Shown: positions 37,389 through 50,438, counted from the stretch's first letter. The stretch: DNA of 64,000 nucleotides from Lasioglossum baleicum (GCF_051020765.1 NC_134942.1:1860001-1924000), one strand, 5' to 3'. Program-made: numbers and translations. The notes: generated by a model not told the origin, from the letters alone.

Positions 37389-40300
37389 TGCATTTGCATG
37401 CAAGCATGAGAAATTGGAATAGGAACTCCGATCCGGTCAGCACGCTCACAATTTATTCGAGCCTATGTCAGATTCGATGATTGTTCATTTCAGAAGTGTA
37501 TTTCTGTGCGGAATCGCTGTTTCGCGCCCTAGATCTGTGCATTTGCATGCAAGTATGACAAAAAGGCACGGAAACTCCGATTCGACAAGCACGATCACGA
37601 TTTATTCGAGCTTATGTCACATTCGACGATTCTTCGTTTCACAAATTAATTTCTGTGCGGAATCGCTGTTTCGCGTGCTAGATCAGTGCATTTGCATGCA
37701 AGTATGCCAAATTGGAATAGAAACTCCGACCCGCCAAGCACGATCACCCTTTATTCGAGCTTATATCAGATTCGACGATTATTCGTTTCACAAATGAATT
37801 TCTGTGCGGAATCGCTGTTTCGCGCTCTAGATCAGTGCATTTGCATGCAAGTATGAGAAATTGGAATAGAAACTCCGACAAGGCAAGCACAAACACGATT
37901 TATTCGAGCTTATGTCAGATTCGGCGATTCTAGGTTTCAGAAGTGTATTTCTGTGCGGAATAGCTGTTTCGCGCGCTAGATCTGTGCATTTGCATGCAAG
38001 TATGAGAAATTGGAATAGAAACTCCGACAAGGCAAGCACAAACACGATTTATTCACGCTTATGTCAGATTCGACGATTCTTCGTTTCACAAATGAATTTT
38101 TGTGCGGAATCGCTGTTTCGCGCGCTAGATCAGTGCATTTGCATGCAAATATGTGAAATTGGCACGAAAACTCCGATTCGGCATGCAGGATCACGATTTA
38201 TTCAAGCTTAAGTCAGATTCGACGATTATTCGTTTCACAAAGAATTTCTGTGCGGAATCGCTGTTTCGCGCGCTAGATCAGTGCATTTGCATGCAAATAT
38301 GTGAAATTGGCACGAAAACTCCGATTCGGCATGCAGGATCACGATTTATTCGAGCTTAAGTCAGATTCGACGATTATTCGTTTCACAAATGAATTTCTGT
38401 GCGGAATCGCTGTTTCGCGCGCTAGATCAGTGCATTTGCATGCAAATATGTGAAATTGGCACGAAAACTCCGATTCGGCATGCAGGATCACGATTTATTC
38501 AAGCTTAAGTCAGATTCGACGATTATTCGTTTCACAAATGAATTTCTGTGCGGAATCGCTGTTTCGCGAGCTAGATCAGTGCATTTGCATGCAAATATGT
38601 GAAATTGGCACGAAAACTCCGATTCGGCATGCAGGATCACGCTTTATTCAAGCTTAAGTCAGATTCGACGATTATTCGTTTCACAAATGAATTTCTGTGC
38701 GGAATCGCTGTTTCGCGTGCTAGATCAGTGCATTTGCATGCAAGTATGAGAAATTGGAATAGAAACTCCGACCCGGCAAGCACGATCACGATTTATACGA
38801 GCTTATGTCAGATTCGACGATTCTTCGTTTCAGAAGTGTATTTCTGTGCGGAATCGCTGTTTCGCGCGCTAGATCTGTGCATTTGCATGCAAGCATGAGA
38901 AATTGGAATGGAAACTCCGACCCGACACGTACGATCACGATTTATTCGAGCTTATGTCAGATTCGACGATTCTTCGTTTCAGAAGTGTATTTCTGTGCGG
39001 AATCGCTGTTTCGCGCCCTAGATCTGTGCATTTGCATGCAAGTATGACAAAAAGGCACGGAAACTCCGATTCGACAAGCACGATCACGATTTATTCGAGC
39101 TTATGTCACATTCGACGATTCTTCGTTTCACAAATTAATTTCTGTGCGGAATCGCTGTTTCGCGTGCTAGATCAGTGCATTTGCATGCAAGTATGCCAAA
39201 TTGGAATAGAAACTCCGACCCGCCAAGCACGATCACCCTTTATTCGAGCTTATATCAGATTCGACGATTATTCGTTTCACAAATGAATTTCTGTGCGGAA
39301 TCGCTGTTTCGCGCTCTAGATCAGTGCATTTGCATGCAAGTATGAGAAATTGGAATAGAAACTCCGACAAGGCAAGCACAAACACGATTTATTCACGCTT
39401 ATGTCAGATTCGACGATTCTTCGTTTCACAAATGAATTTTTGTGCGGAATCGCTGTTTCGCGCGCTAGATCAGTGCATTTGCATGCAAATATGTGAAATT
39501 GGCACGAAAACTCCGATTCGGCATGCAGGATCACGATTTATTCAAGCTTAAGTCAGATTCGACGATTATTCGTTTCACAAATGAATTTCTGTGCGGAATC
39601 GCTGTTTCGCGCGCTAGATCAGTGCATTTGCATGCAAATATGTGAAATTGGCACGAAAACTCCGATTCGGCATGCAGGATCACGATTTATTCAAGCTTAA
39701 GTCATATTCGACGATTATTCGTTTCACAAATGAATTTCTGTGCGGAATCGCTGTTTCGCGTGCTAGATCAGTGCATTTGCATGCAAGTATGAGAAATTGG
39801 AATAGAAACTCCGACCCGGCAAGCACGATCACGATTTATTCGAGCTTATGTCAGATTCGACGATTCTTCGTTTCAGAAGTGTATTTCTGTGCGGAATCGC
39901 TGTTTCGCGCGCTAGATCTGTGCATTTGCATGCAAGCATGAGAAATTGGAATGGAAACTCCGACCCGACAAGCACGATCACGATTTATTCGAGCTTATGT
40001 CAGATTCGACGATTCTTCGTTTCAGAAGTGTATTTCTGTGCGGAATCGCTGTTTCGCGCCCTAGATCTGTGCATTTGCATGCAAGTATGACAAAAAGGCA
40101 CGGAAACTCCGATTCACAAGCACGATCACGATTTATTCGAGCTTATGTCACATTCGACGATTCTTCGTTTCACAAACTAATTTCTGTGCGGAATCGCTGT
40201 TTCGCGCGCTAGATCTGTGCATTTGCATGCAAGCATGAGAAATTGGAATAGGAACTCCGATCCGGTCAGCACGCTCACAATTTATTCGAGCCTATGTCAG

Positions 40301-41854
40301 ATTCGATGATTGTTCATTTCAGAAGTGTATTTCTGTGCGGAATCGCTGTTTCGCGCCCTAGATCTGTGCATTTGCATGCAAGTATGACAAAAAGGCACGG
40401 AAACTCCGATTCGACAAGCACGATCACGATTTATTCGAGCTTATGTCACATTCGACGATTCTTCGTTTCACAAATTAATTTCTGTGCGGAATCGCTGTTT
40501 CGCGTGCTAGATCAGTGCATTTGCATGCAAGTATGCCAAATTGGAATAGAAACTCCGACCCGCCAAGCACGATAACCCTTTATTCGAGCTTATATCAGAT
40601 TCGACGATTATTCGTTTCACAAATGAATTTCTGTGCGGAATCGCTGTTTCGCGCTCTAGATCAGTGCATTTGCATGCAAGTATGAGAAATTGGAATAGAA
40701 ACTCCGACAAGGCAAGCACAAACACGATTTATTCGAGCTTATGTCAGATTCGGCGATTCTAGGTTTCAGAAGTGTATTTCTGTGCGGAATAGCTGTTTCG
40801 CGCGCTAGATCTGTGCATTTGCATGCAAGTATGAGAAATTGGAATAGAAACTCCGACAAGGCAAGCACAAACACGATTTATTCACGCTTATGTCAGATTC
40901 GACGATTCTTCGTTTCACAAATGAATTTTTGTGCGGAATCGCTGTTTCGCGCGCTAGATCAGTGCATTTGCATGCAAATATGTGAAATTGGCACGAAAAC
41001 TCCGATTCGGCATGCAGGATCACGATTTATTCAAGCTTAAGTCAGATTCGACGATTATTCGTTTCACAAATGAATTTCTGTGCGAAATCGCTGTTTCGCG
41101 TGCTAGATCAGTGCATTTGCATGCAAGTATGAGAAATTGGAATAGAAACTCCGACCCGGCAAGCACGATCACGATTTATTCGAGCTTATGTCAGATTCGA
41201 CGATTCTTCGTTTCAGAAGTGTATTTCTGTGCGGAATCGCTGTTTCGCGCGCTAGATCTGTACATTTGCATGCAAGCATGAGAAATTGGAATGGAAACTC
41301 CGACCCGACAAGCACGATCACGATTTATTCGAGCTTATGTCAGATTCGACGATTCTTCGTTTCAGAAGTGTATTTCTGTGCGGAATCGCTGTTTCGCGCG
41401 CTAGATCTGTGCATTTGCATGCAAGCATGAGAAATTGGAATGGAAACTCCGACCCGACAAGCACGATCACGATTTATTCGAGCTTATGTCAGATTCGACG
41501 ATTCTTCGTTTCAGAAGTGTATTTCTGTGCGGAATCGCTGTTTCGCGCCCTAGATCTGTGCATTTGCATGCAAGTATGACAAAAAGGCACGGAAACTCCG
41601 ATTCACAAGCACGATCACGATTTATTCGAGCTTATGTCACATTCGACGATTCTTCGTCTCACAAACTAATTTCTGTGCGGAATCGCTGTTTCGCGCGCTA
41701 GATCTGTGCATTTGCATGCAAGTATGACAAAAAGGCACGGAAACTCCGATTCACAAGCACGATCACGATTTATTCGAGCTTATGTCACATTCGACGATTC
41801 TTCGTTTCACAAATTAATTTCTGTGCGGAATCGCTGTTTCGCGCGCTAGATCTG
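37389..41854 (+). repeat. 30-mer HOR unit D6 (beta), 30 monomers (4,466 bp)
   Basis: 4,466 = 30x149-4, divided by the marker at 40,218. It is the counterpart of D3 at offset 12,803, with the shared CGATAACCC and AAGTCATATTCG variants and the same positions of single-base deletions. Confidence 0.85.
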
Positions 41855-44800
41855 TGCATTTGCATGCAAGCATGAGAAATTGGAATAGGAACTCCGATCC
41901 GGTCAGCACGCTCACAATTTATTCGAGCCTATGTCAGATTCGATGATTGTTCATTTCAGAAGTGTATTTCTGTGCGGAATCGCTGTTTCGCGCCCTAGAT
42001 CTGTGCATTTGCATGCAAGTATGACAAAAAGGCACGGAAACTCCGATTCGACAAGCACGATCACGATTTATTCGAGCTTATGTCACATTCGACGATTCTT
42101 CGTTTCACAAATTAATTTCTGTGCGGAATCGCTGTTTCGCGTGCTAGATCAGTGCATTTGCATGCAAGTATGCCAAATTGGAATAGAAACTCCGACCCGC
42201 CAAGCACGATCACCCTTTATTCGAGCTTATATCAGATTCGACGATTATTCGTTTCACAAATGAATTTCTGTGCGGAATCGCTGTTTCGCGCTCTAGATCA
42301 GTGCATTTGCATGCAAGTATGAGAAATTGGAATAGAAACTCCGACAAGGCAAGCACAAACACGATTTATTCGAGCTTATGTCAGATTCGGCGATTCTAGG
42401 TTTCAGAAGTGTATTTCTGTGCGGAATAGCTGTTTCGCGCGCTAGATCTGTGCATTTGCATGCAAGTATGAGAAATTGGAATAGAAACTCCGACAAGGCA
42501 AGCACAAACACGATTTATTCACGCTTATGTCAGATTCGACGATTCTTCGTTTCACAAATGAATTTTTGTGCGGAATCGCTGTTTCGCGCGCTAGATCAGT
42601 GCATTTGCATGCAAATATGTGAAATTGGCACGAAAACTCCGATTCGGCATGCAGGATCACGATTTATTCAAGCTTAAGTCAGATTCGACGATTATTCGTT
42701 TCACAAAGAATTTCTGTGCGGAATCGCTGTTTCGCGCGCTAGATCAGTGCATTTGCATGCAAATATGTGAAATTGGCACGAAAACTCCGATTCGGCATGC
42801 AGGATCACGATTTATTCGAGCTTAAGTCAGATTCGACGATTATTCGTTTCACAAATGAATTTCTGTGCGGAATCGCTGTTTCGCGCGCTAGATCAGTGCA
42901 TTTGCATGCAAATATGTGAAATTGGCACGAAAACTCCGATTCGGCATGCAGGATCACGATTTATTCAAGCTTAAGTCAGATTCGACGATTATTCGTTTCA
43001 CAAATGAATTTCTGTGCGGAATCGCTGTTTCGCGAGCTAGATCAGTGCATTTGCATGCAAATATGTGAAATTGGCACGAAAACTCCGATTCGGCATGCAG
43101 GATCACGCTTTATTCAAGCTTAAGTCAGATTCGACGATTATTCGTTTCACAAATGAATTTCTGTGCGGAATCGCTGTTTCGCGTGCTAGATCAGTGCATT
43201 TGCATGCAAGTATGAGAAATTGGAATAGAAACTCCGACCCGGCAAGCACGATCACGATTTATACGAGCTTATGTCAGATTCGACGATTCTTCGTTTCAGA
43301 AGTGTATTTCTGTGCGGAATCGCTGTTTCGCGCGCTAGATCTGTGCATTTGCATGCAAGCATGAGAAATTGGAATGGAAACTCCGAGCCGACACGTACGA
43401 TCACGATTTATTCGAGCTTATGTCAGATTCGACGATTCTTCGTTTCAGAAGTGTATTTCTGTGCGGAATCGCTGTTTCGCGCCCTAGATCTGTGCATTTG
43501 CATGCAAGTATGACAAAAAGGCACGGAAACTCCGATTCGACAAGCACGATCACGATTTATTCGAGCTTATGTCACATTCGACGATTCTTCGTTTCACAAA
43601 TTAATTTCTGTGCGGAATCGCTGTTTCGCGTGCTAGATCAGTGCATTTGCATGCAAGTATGCCAAATTGGAATAGAAACTCCGACCCGCCAAGCACGATC
43701 ACCCTTTATTCGAGCTTATATCAGATTCGACGATTATTCGTTTCACAAATGAATTTCTGTGCGGAATCGCTGTTTCGCGCTCTAGATCAGTGCATTTGCA
43801 TGCAAGTATGAGAAATTGGAATAGAAACTCCGACAAGGCAAGCACAAACACGATTTATTCACGCTTATGTCAGATTCGACGATTCTTCGTTTCACAAATG
43901 AATTTTTGTGCGGAATCGCTGTTTCGCGCGCTAGATCAGTGCATTTGCATGCAAATATGTGAAATTGGCACGAAAACTCCGATTCGGCATGCAGGATCAC
44001 GATTTATTCAAGCTTAAGTCAGATTCGACGATTATTCGTTTCACAAATGAATTTCTGTGCGGAATCGCTGTTTCGCGCGCTAGATCAGTGCATTTGCATG
44101 CAAATATGTGAAATTGGCACGAAAACTCCGATTCGGCATGCAGGATCACGATTTATTCAAGCTTAAGTCAGATTCGACGATTATTCGTTTCACAAATGAA
44201 TTTCTGTGCGGAATCGCTGTTTCGCGTGCTAGATCAGTGCATTTGCATGCAAGTATGAGAAATTGGAATAGAAACTCCGACCCGGCAAGCACGATCACGA
44301 TTTATTCGAGCTTATGTCAGATTCGACGATTCTTCGTTTCAGAAGTGTATTTCTGTGCGGAATCGCTGTTTCGCGCGCTAGATCTGTGCATTTGCATGCA
44401 AGCATGAGAAATTGGAATGGAAACTCCGACCCGACAAGCACGATCACGATTTATTCGAGCTTATGTCAGATTCGACGATTCTTCGTTTCAGAAGTGTATT
44501 TCTGTGCGGAATCGCTGTTTCGCGCCCTAGATCTGTGCATTTGCATGCAAGTATGACAAAAAGGCACGGAAACTCCGATTCACAAGCACGATCACGATTT
44601 ATTCGAGCTTATGTCACATTCGACGATTCTTCGTTTCACAAACTAATTTCTGTGCGGAATCGCTGTTTCGCGCGCTAGATCTGTGCATTTGCATGCAAGC
44701 ATGAGAAATTGGAATAGGAACTCCGATCCGGTCAGCACGCTCACAATTTATTCGAGCCTATGTCAGATTCGATGATTGTTCATTTCAGAAGTGTATTTCT

Positions 44801-45428
44801 GTGCGGAATCGCTGTTTCGCGCCCTAGATCTGTGCATTTGCATGCAAGTATGACAAAAAGGCACGGAAACTCCGATTCGACAAGCACGATCACGATTTAT
44901 TCGAGCTTATGTCACATTCGACGATTCTTCGTTTCACAAATTAATTTCTGTGCGGAATCGCTGTTTCGCGTGCTAGATCAGTGCATTTGCATGCAAGTAT
45001 GCCAAATTGGAATAGAAACTCCGACCCGCCAAGCACGATCACCCTTTATTCGAGCTTATATCAGATTCGACGATTATTCGTTTCACAAATGAATTTCTGT
45101 GCGGAATCGCTGTTTCGCGCTCTAGATCAGTGCATTTGCATGCAAGTATGAGAAATTGGAATAGAAACTCCGACAAGGCAAGCACAAACACGATTTATTC
45201 GAGCTTATGTCAGATTCGGCGATTCTAGGTTTCAGAAGTGTATTTCTGTGCGGAATAGCTGTTTCGCGCGCTAGATCTGTGCATTTGCATGCAAGTATGA
45301 GAAATTGGAATAGTAACTCCGACAAGGCAAGCACAAACACGATTTATTCACGCTTATGTCAGATTCGACGATTCTTCGTTTCACAAATGAATTTTTGTGC
45401 GGAATCGCTGTTTCGCGCGCTAGATCAG
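41855..45428 (+). repeat. 30-mer-family unit D7: 19-mer plus partial 11-mer
   Basis: The 19-mer part (2,829 bp) ends at the class 5 marker 44,684, and the following part is cut by the change to block E at about 45,430-45,500. It matches D4 to about 43,239 (offset 12,803). A private C>G change gives CTCCGAGCCGAC near 43,386, where related units read CTCCGACCCGAC. Confidence 0.82.
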
Positions 45429-45577
45429 TGCATTTGCATGCAAATATGTGAAATTGGCACGAAAACTCCGATTCGGCATGCAGGATCACGATTTATTCAA
45501 GCTTATGTCAGATTCGACGATTATTCGTTTTACAAATGAATTTCTGTGCGGAATCGCTGTTTCGCGTGCTAGATCAG
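45429..45577 (+). repeat. Hybrid monomer at the block D-E boundary
   Basis: The left part is class 2 (CGGCATGCAGG, TTCAAGCTTA). The right part changes to TGTCAGATTCGACGATTATT and CGTTTTACAAATG, the form that follows truncated monomers in block B. It keeps the 149-bp length. An identical hybrid lies at 56,494-56,642. Confidence 0.8.
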
Positions 45578-47067
45578 TGCATTTGCATGCAAGTATGCCA
45601 AATTGGAATAGAAACTCCGACCCGGCAAGCACGATCACGATTTATTCGAGCTTATGTCAGATTCGGCGATTCTAGGTTTCAGAAGTGTATTTCTGTGCGG
45701 AATAGCTGTTTCGCGCGCTAGATCTGTGCATTTGCATGCAAGTATGAGAAATTGGAATAGAAACTCCGACAAGGCAAGCACAAACACGATTTATTCGAGC
45801 TTATGTCACATTCGACGATTCTTCGTTTCACAAATGAATTTCTGTGCGGAATCGCTGTTTCGCGCGCTAGATCAGTGCATTTGCATGCAAATATGTGAAA
45901 TTGGCACGAAAACTCCGATTCGGCATGCAGGATCACGATTTATTCAAGCTTAAGTCAGATTCGACGATTATTCGTTTCACAAATGAATTTCTGTGCGGAA
46001 TCGCTGTTTCGCGTGCTAGATCAGTGCATTTGCATGCAAGTATGAGAAATTGGAATAGAAACTCCGACCCGGCAAGCACGATCACGATTTATTCGAGCTT
46101 ATGTCAGATTCGACGATTCTTCGTTTCAGAAGTGTATTTCTGTGCGGAATCGCTGTTTCGCGCGCTAGATCTGTGCATTTGCATTCAAGTATGAGAAATT
46201 GGAATAGAAACTCCGACCCGGCAAGCACGATCACCATTTATTCGAGCTTATGTCAGATTCGGCGATTCTTCGTTTCAGAAGTGTATTTCTGTGCGGAATC
46301 GCTGTTTCGCGCGCTAGATCTGTGCATTTGCATTCAAGTATGAGAAATTGGAATAGAAACTCCGACCCGGCAAGCACGATCACCCTTTATTCGAGCTTAT
46401 GTCAGATTCGACGATTATTCGTTTCACAAATGAATTTCTGTGCGGAATCGCTGTTTCGTGTGCTAGATCAGTGCATTTGCATGCAAGTATGAGAAATTGG
46501 AATGGAAACTCCGACCCGACAAGCACGATCACGATTTATTTGAGCTTATGTCAGATTCGACGATTCTTCGTTTCAGAAGTGTATCTTTGTGCGGAATCGC
46601 TGTTTCGCGCGCTAGATCTGTGCATTTGCATGCAAGTATGAGAAATTGGAATAGAAACTCCGACAAGCCAAGCGCGATCACGATTTATTCGAGCTTATGT
46701 CAGATTCGACGATTCTTCGTTTCAGAAGTGTATTTCTGTGCGGAATCGCTGTTTCGCGCGCTAGATCAGTGCACTTGCATGCAAGTATGCCAAATTGGAA
46801 TAGAAACTCCGACCCGGCAAGCACGATCACGATTTATTCGAGCTTATGTCAGATTCGGCGATTCTTAGTTTCAGAAGTGTATTTCTGTGCGGAATCGCTG
46901 TTTCGCGTGCTAGATCTGTGCATTTGCATGCAAGTATGAGAAATTGGAATAGAAACTCCGACCCGGCAAGAACGATCACGATTTATTCGAGCTTATGTCA
47001 GATTCGACGATTCTTCGTTTCAGAAGTGTATTTCTGTGCGGAATCGCTGTTTCGCGCGCTAGATCTG

Positions 47068-47216
47068 TGCATTTGCATTCAAGTATGAGAAATTGGAATA
47101 GAAACTCCGACCCGGCAAGCACGATCACGATTTATTCGAGCTTATGTCAGATTCGACGATTCTTCGTTTCAGAAGTGTATTTCTGTGCGGAATCGCTGTT
47201 TCGCGCGCTAGATCTG
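47068..47216 (+). repeat. Representative monomer, class 1 (CAGAAGTGTATTTC type)
   Basis: This is a 149-bp monomer counted base by base, with 31 C, 36 G and 13 CpG (observed/expected about 1.7). It carries GAAATTGGAATAG, ACCCGGCAAGC, GATTCGACGATTCTTCG and CAGAAGTGTATTTC. This copy belongs to a subset with GCATTCAAG instead of GCATGCAAG, which breaks the dyad but keeps the octamer ATTTGCAT. Class 1 and its sub-variants (AAGCATGAG with GGAATGGAAAC, or AAGTATGAG with GGAATAGAAAC) are common throughout the window. Confidence 0.9.
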
Positions 47217-47663
47217 TGCATTTGCATTCAAGTATGAGAAATTGGAATAGAAACTCCGACCCGGCAAGCACGATCACCCTTTATTCGAGCTTATGTCAGA
47301 TTCGACGATTATTCGTTTCACAAATGAATTTCTGTGCGGAATCGCTGTTTCGCGTGCTAGATCAGTGCATTTGCATGCAAGTATGAGAAATTGGAATGGA
47401 AACTCCGACCCGACAAGCACGATGACGATTTATTTGAGCTTATGTCAGATTCGACGATTCTTCGTTTCAGAAGTGTATCTTTGTGCGGAATCGCTGTTTC
47501 GCGCGCTAGATCTGTGCATTTGCATGCAAGTATGAGAAATTGGAATAGAAACTCCGACAAGCCAAGCGCGATCACGATTTATTCGAGCTTATGTCAGATT
47601 CGACGATTCTTCGTTTCAGAAGTGTATTTCTGTGCGGAATCGCTGTTTCGCGCGCTAGATCAG

Positions 47664-47728
47664 TGCACTTGCATGCAAATATGCGAAATTGGACAGAAAC
47701 TCCGACCGGGCAAGCACGATCACAATTT
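47664..47728 (+). repeat. 65-bp truncated monomer
   Basis: TGCACTTGCATG start, GGACAGAAACTCCG, and the CACAATTT/TGCATTTGCATG junction. The following full monomer carries the private AACTACGATTC. Confidence 0.92.
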
Positions 47729-48920
47729 TGCATTTGCATGCAAATATGCGAAATTGGCACGAAAACTACGATTCGGCAAGCAGGATCGCGATTTATTCAA
47801 GCTTATGTCAGATTCGACGATTATTCGCTTTACAAATGAATTTCTGTGCGGAATCGCTGTTTCGCGTGCTAGATAAGTGCATTTGCATGCAAGTATGCCA
47901 AATTGGAATAGAAACTCCGACCCGGCAAGCACGATCACGATTTATTCGAGCTTATGTCAGATTCGGCGATTCTTAGTTTCAGAAGTGTATTTCTGTGCGG
48001 AATCGCTGTTTCGCGTGCTAGATCTGTGCATTTGCATGCAAGTATGAGAAATTGGAATAGAAACTCCGACCCGGCAAGCACGATCACGATTTATTCGAGC
48101 TTATGTCAGATTCGACGATTCTTCGTTTCAGAAGTGTATTTCTGTGCGGAATCGCTGTTTCGCGCGCTAGATCTGTGCATTTGCATTCAAGTATGAGAAA
48201 TTGGAATAGAAACTCCGACCCGGCAAGCACGATCACCATTTATTCGAGCTTATGTCAGATTCGACGATTACTCGTTTCACAAATGAATTTCTGTGCGGTA
48301 TCGCTGTTTCGCGTGCTAGATCAGTGCATTTGCATGCAAATATGCGAAATTGGCACAGAAACTCCGACAAGGCAAGCACAATCACGATTTATTCGAGCTT
48401 ATGTCAGATTGGACGATTCTTCGTTTCAGAAGTGTATTTCTGTGCGGAATCGCTGTTTCGCGTGCTAAATCAGTGCATTTGCATGCAAGTATGAGAAATT
48501 GGAATAGAAACTCCGACCCGACAAGCACGATCACCCTTTATTCGAGCTTATGTCAGATTCGACGATTATTCGTTTCACAAATGAATTTCTGTGCGGAATC
48601 GCTGTTTAGCTTGCTAGATCAGTGCATTTGCATGCAAGTATGAGAAATTGGAATGGAAACTCCGACCCGACAAGCACGATCACGATTTATTTGAGCTTAT
48701 GTCAGATTCGACGATTCTTCGTTTCAGAAGTGTATTTCTGTGCGGAATCGCTGTTTCGCGCGCTAGATCAGTGCACTTGCATGCAAGTATGAGAAATTGG
48801 AATAGAAACTCCGACAAGCCAAGTGCGATCACGATTTATTCGAGCTTATGTCAGATTCGACGATTCTTCGTTTCAGAAGTGTATTTCTGTGCGGAATCGC
48901 TGTTTCGCGCGCTAGATCAG

Positions 48921-48985
48921 TGCACTTGCATGCAAATATGCGAAATTGGACAGAAACTCCGACCGGGCAAGCACGATCACAATTT
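48921..48985 (+). repeat. 65-bp truncated monomer
   Basis: Same junction as the others, with ACTCCG. It lies 1,257 bp after the copy at 47,664. Confidence 0.92.
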
Positions 48986-49879
48986 TGCATTTGCATGCAA
49001 ATATGCGAAATTGGCACGAAAACTCCGATTCGGCAAGCAGGATCGCGATTTATTCAAGCTTATGTCAGATTCGACGATTATTCGCTTTACAAATGAATTT
49101 CTGTGCGGAATCGCTGTTTCGCGTGCTAGATATGTGCATTTGCATGCAAGTATGAGAAATTGGAATAGAAACTCCGACAAGGCAAGCACAAACACGATTT
49201 ATTCGAGCTTATGTCACATTCGACGATTCTTCGTTTCACAAATTAATTTCTGTGCGGAATCGCTGTTTCGCGTGCTAGATCAGTGCATTTGCATGCAAAT
49301 ATGTGAAATTGGCACGAAAACTCCGATTCGGCAAGCAGGATCACGATTTATTCAAGCTTATGTCAGATTCGACGATTATTCGTTTCACAAATGAATTTCT
49401 GTGCGGAATCGCTGTTTCGCGCGCTAGATCAGTGCATTTGCATGAAAGTATGCCAAATTGGAATAGAAACTCCGACCCGGCAAGCACGATCACGATTTAT
49501 TCGAGCTTATGTCAGATTCGGCGATTCTTCGTTTCAGAAGTGTATTTCTGTGCGGAATCGCTGTTTCGCGTGCTATATCAGTGCATTTGCATGCAAGTAT
49601 GAGAAATTTGAATAGAAACTCCGACAAGGCAAGCACGATCACTATTTATTCGAGCTTATGTCAGATTCGACGATTCTACGTTTCAGAAGTGTATTTCTGT
49701 GCGGAATCGCTGTTTCGCGCGCTAGATCTGTGCATTTGCATGCAAGTATGAGAAATTGGAATAGAAACTCCGACAAGGCAAGCGCGATCACGATTTATTC
49801 GAGCTTATGTCAGATTCGACGATTCTTCGTTTCAGAAGTGTATTTCTGTGCGGAATCGCTGTTTCGCGCGCTAGATCAG

Positions 49880-49944
49880 TGCACTTGCATGCAAATATGC
49901 GAAATTGGACAGAAACACCGACCGGGCAAGCACGATCACAATTT
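49880..49944 (+). repeat. 65-bp truncated monomer
   Basis: Same junction with ACACCG, the state of block B, rather than the ACTCCG of its two neighbours. Confidence 0.92.
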
Positions 49945-50438
49945 TGCATTTGCATGCAAATATGCGAAATTGGCACGAAAACTCCGATTCGGCAAGCAGG
50001 ATCGCGATTTATTCAAGCTTATGTCAGATTCGACGATTATTCGTTTCACAAATGAATTTCTGTGCGGAATCGCTGTTTCGTGTGCTAGATCAGTGCATTT
50101 GCATGCAAGTATGAGAAATTGGAATGGAAACTCCGACCCGACAAGCACGATCACGATTTATTTGAGCTTATGTCAGATTCGACGATTCTTCGTTTCAGAA
50201 GTGTATCTTTGTGCGGAATCGCTGTTTCGCGCGCTAGATCTGTGCATTTGCATGCAAGTATGAGAAATTGGAATAGAAACTCCGACAAGCCAAGCGCGAT
50301 CACGATTTATTCGAGCTTATGTCAGATTCGACGATTCTTCGTTTCAGAAGTGTATTTCTGTGCGGAATCGCTGTTTCGCGCGCTAGATCAGTGCACTTGC
50401 ATGCAAGTATGCCAAATTGGAATAGAAACTCCGACCCG

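Larger units (their letters stand above)
30829..43239 (+). repeat. Super-HOR copy 2 (about 12.4 kb)
   Basis: This is the second copy of 18,175-30,436, separated from it by only about 392 bp and therefore nearly in tandem. It has one additional monomer near 36.2-36.4 kb. 12,803 = 86x149-11, and eleven single-base deletions can be counted in one period. Confidence 0.83.
16547..45428 (+). repeat. Block D: 30-mer HOR core
   Basis: Class 5 marker monomers alternate at 2,829 and 1,637 bp (19x149-2 and 11x149-2), giving a 4,466-bp unit of 30 monomers. The four missing bases are visible: one CACAAAGAATTTC (one T lost) and three GATTCACAAGC sites per unit. Units with 29, 26, 21 and 19 monomers are interspersed. 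This is the most regular part of the window, with copies differing by few substitutions. Confidence 0.88.
44255..50438 (+). repeat. 6.18-kb segmental duplication, copy 1
   Basis: This segment matches 55,320-61,503 at a constant offset of 11,065 bp (76x149-252-7). I found no internal difference in the stretches compared. The edges are defined by 44,254 T against 55,319 C and 50,439 C against 61,504 G. The segment spans the end of block D and all of block E, so it carries a family boundary with it. Confidence 0.85.
45578..50438 (+). repeat. Block E: second segment with 65-bp truncated monomers
   Basis: Truncated monomers start at 47,664, 48,921 and 49,880 (spacings 1,257 and 959 = 9x149-84 and 7x149-84). 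The sequence from 46,394 begins to repeat at 50,016 (offset 3,622) and breaks off at 50,438, where block F starts. Class 1 monomers with GCATTCAAG are typical here. Most truncated copies carry ACTCCG rather than the ACACCG of block B. Confidence 0.85.

Noticed and set aside
48648..49394. Longest open reading frame (248 codons), with an identical one at 59,713-60,459, and hundreds of 60-200-codon frames on both strands
   Set aside because: All are readings of the satellite. 149 is not a multiple of three, so each monomer is read in the next frame and the same peptide segments appear in shifted order. The 1-bp, 25-bp and 84-bp deletions are tolerated without regard to frame. There is no family similarity I recognise and no gene context.
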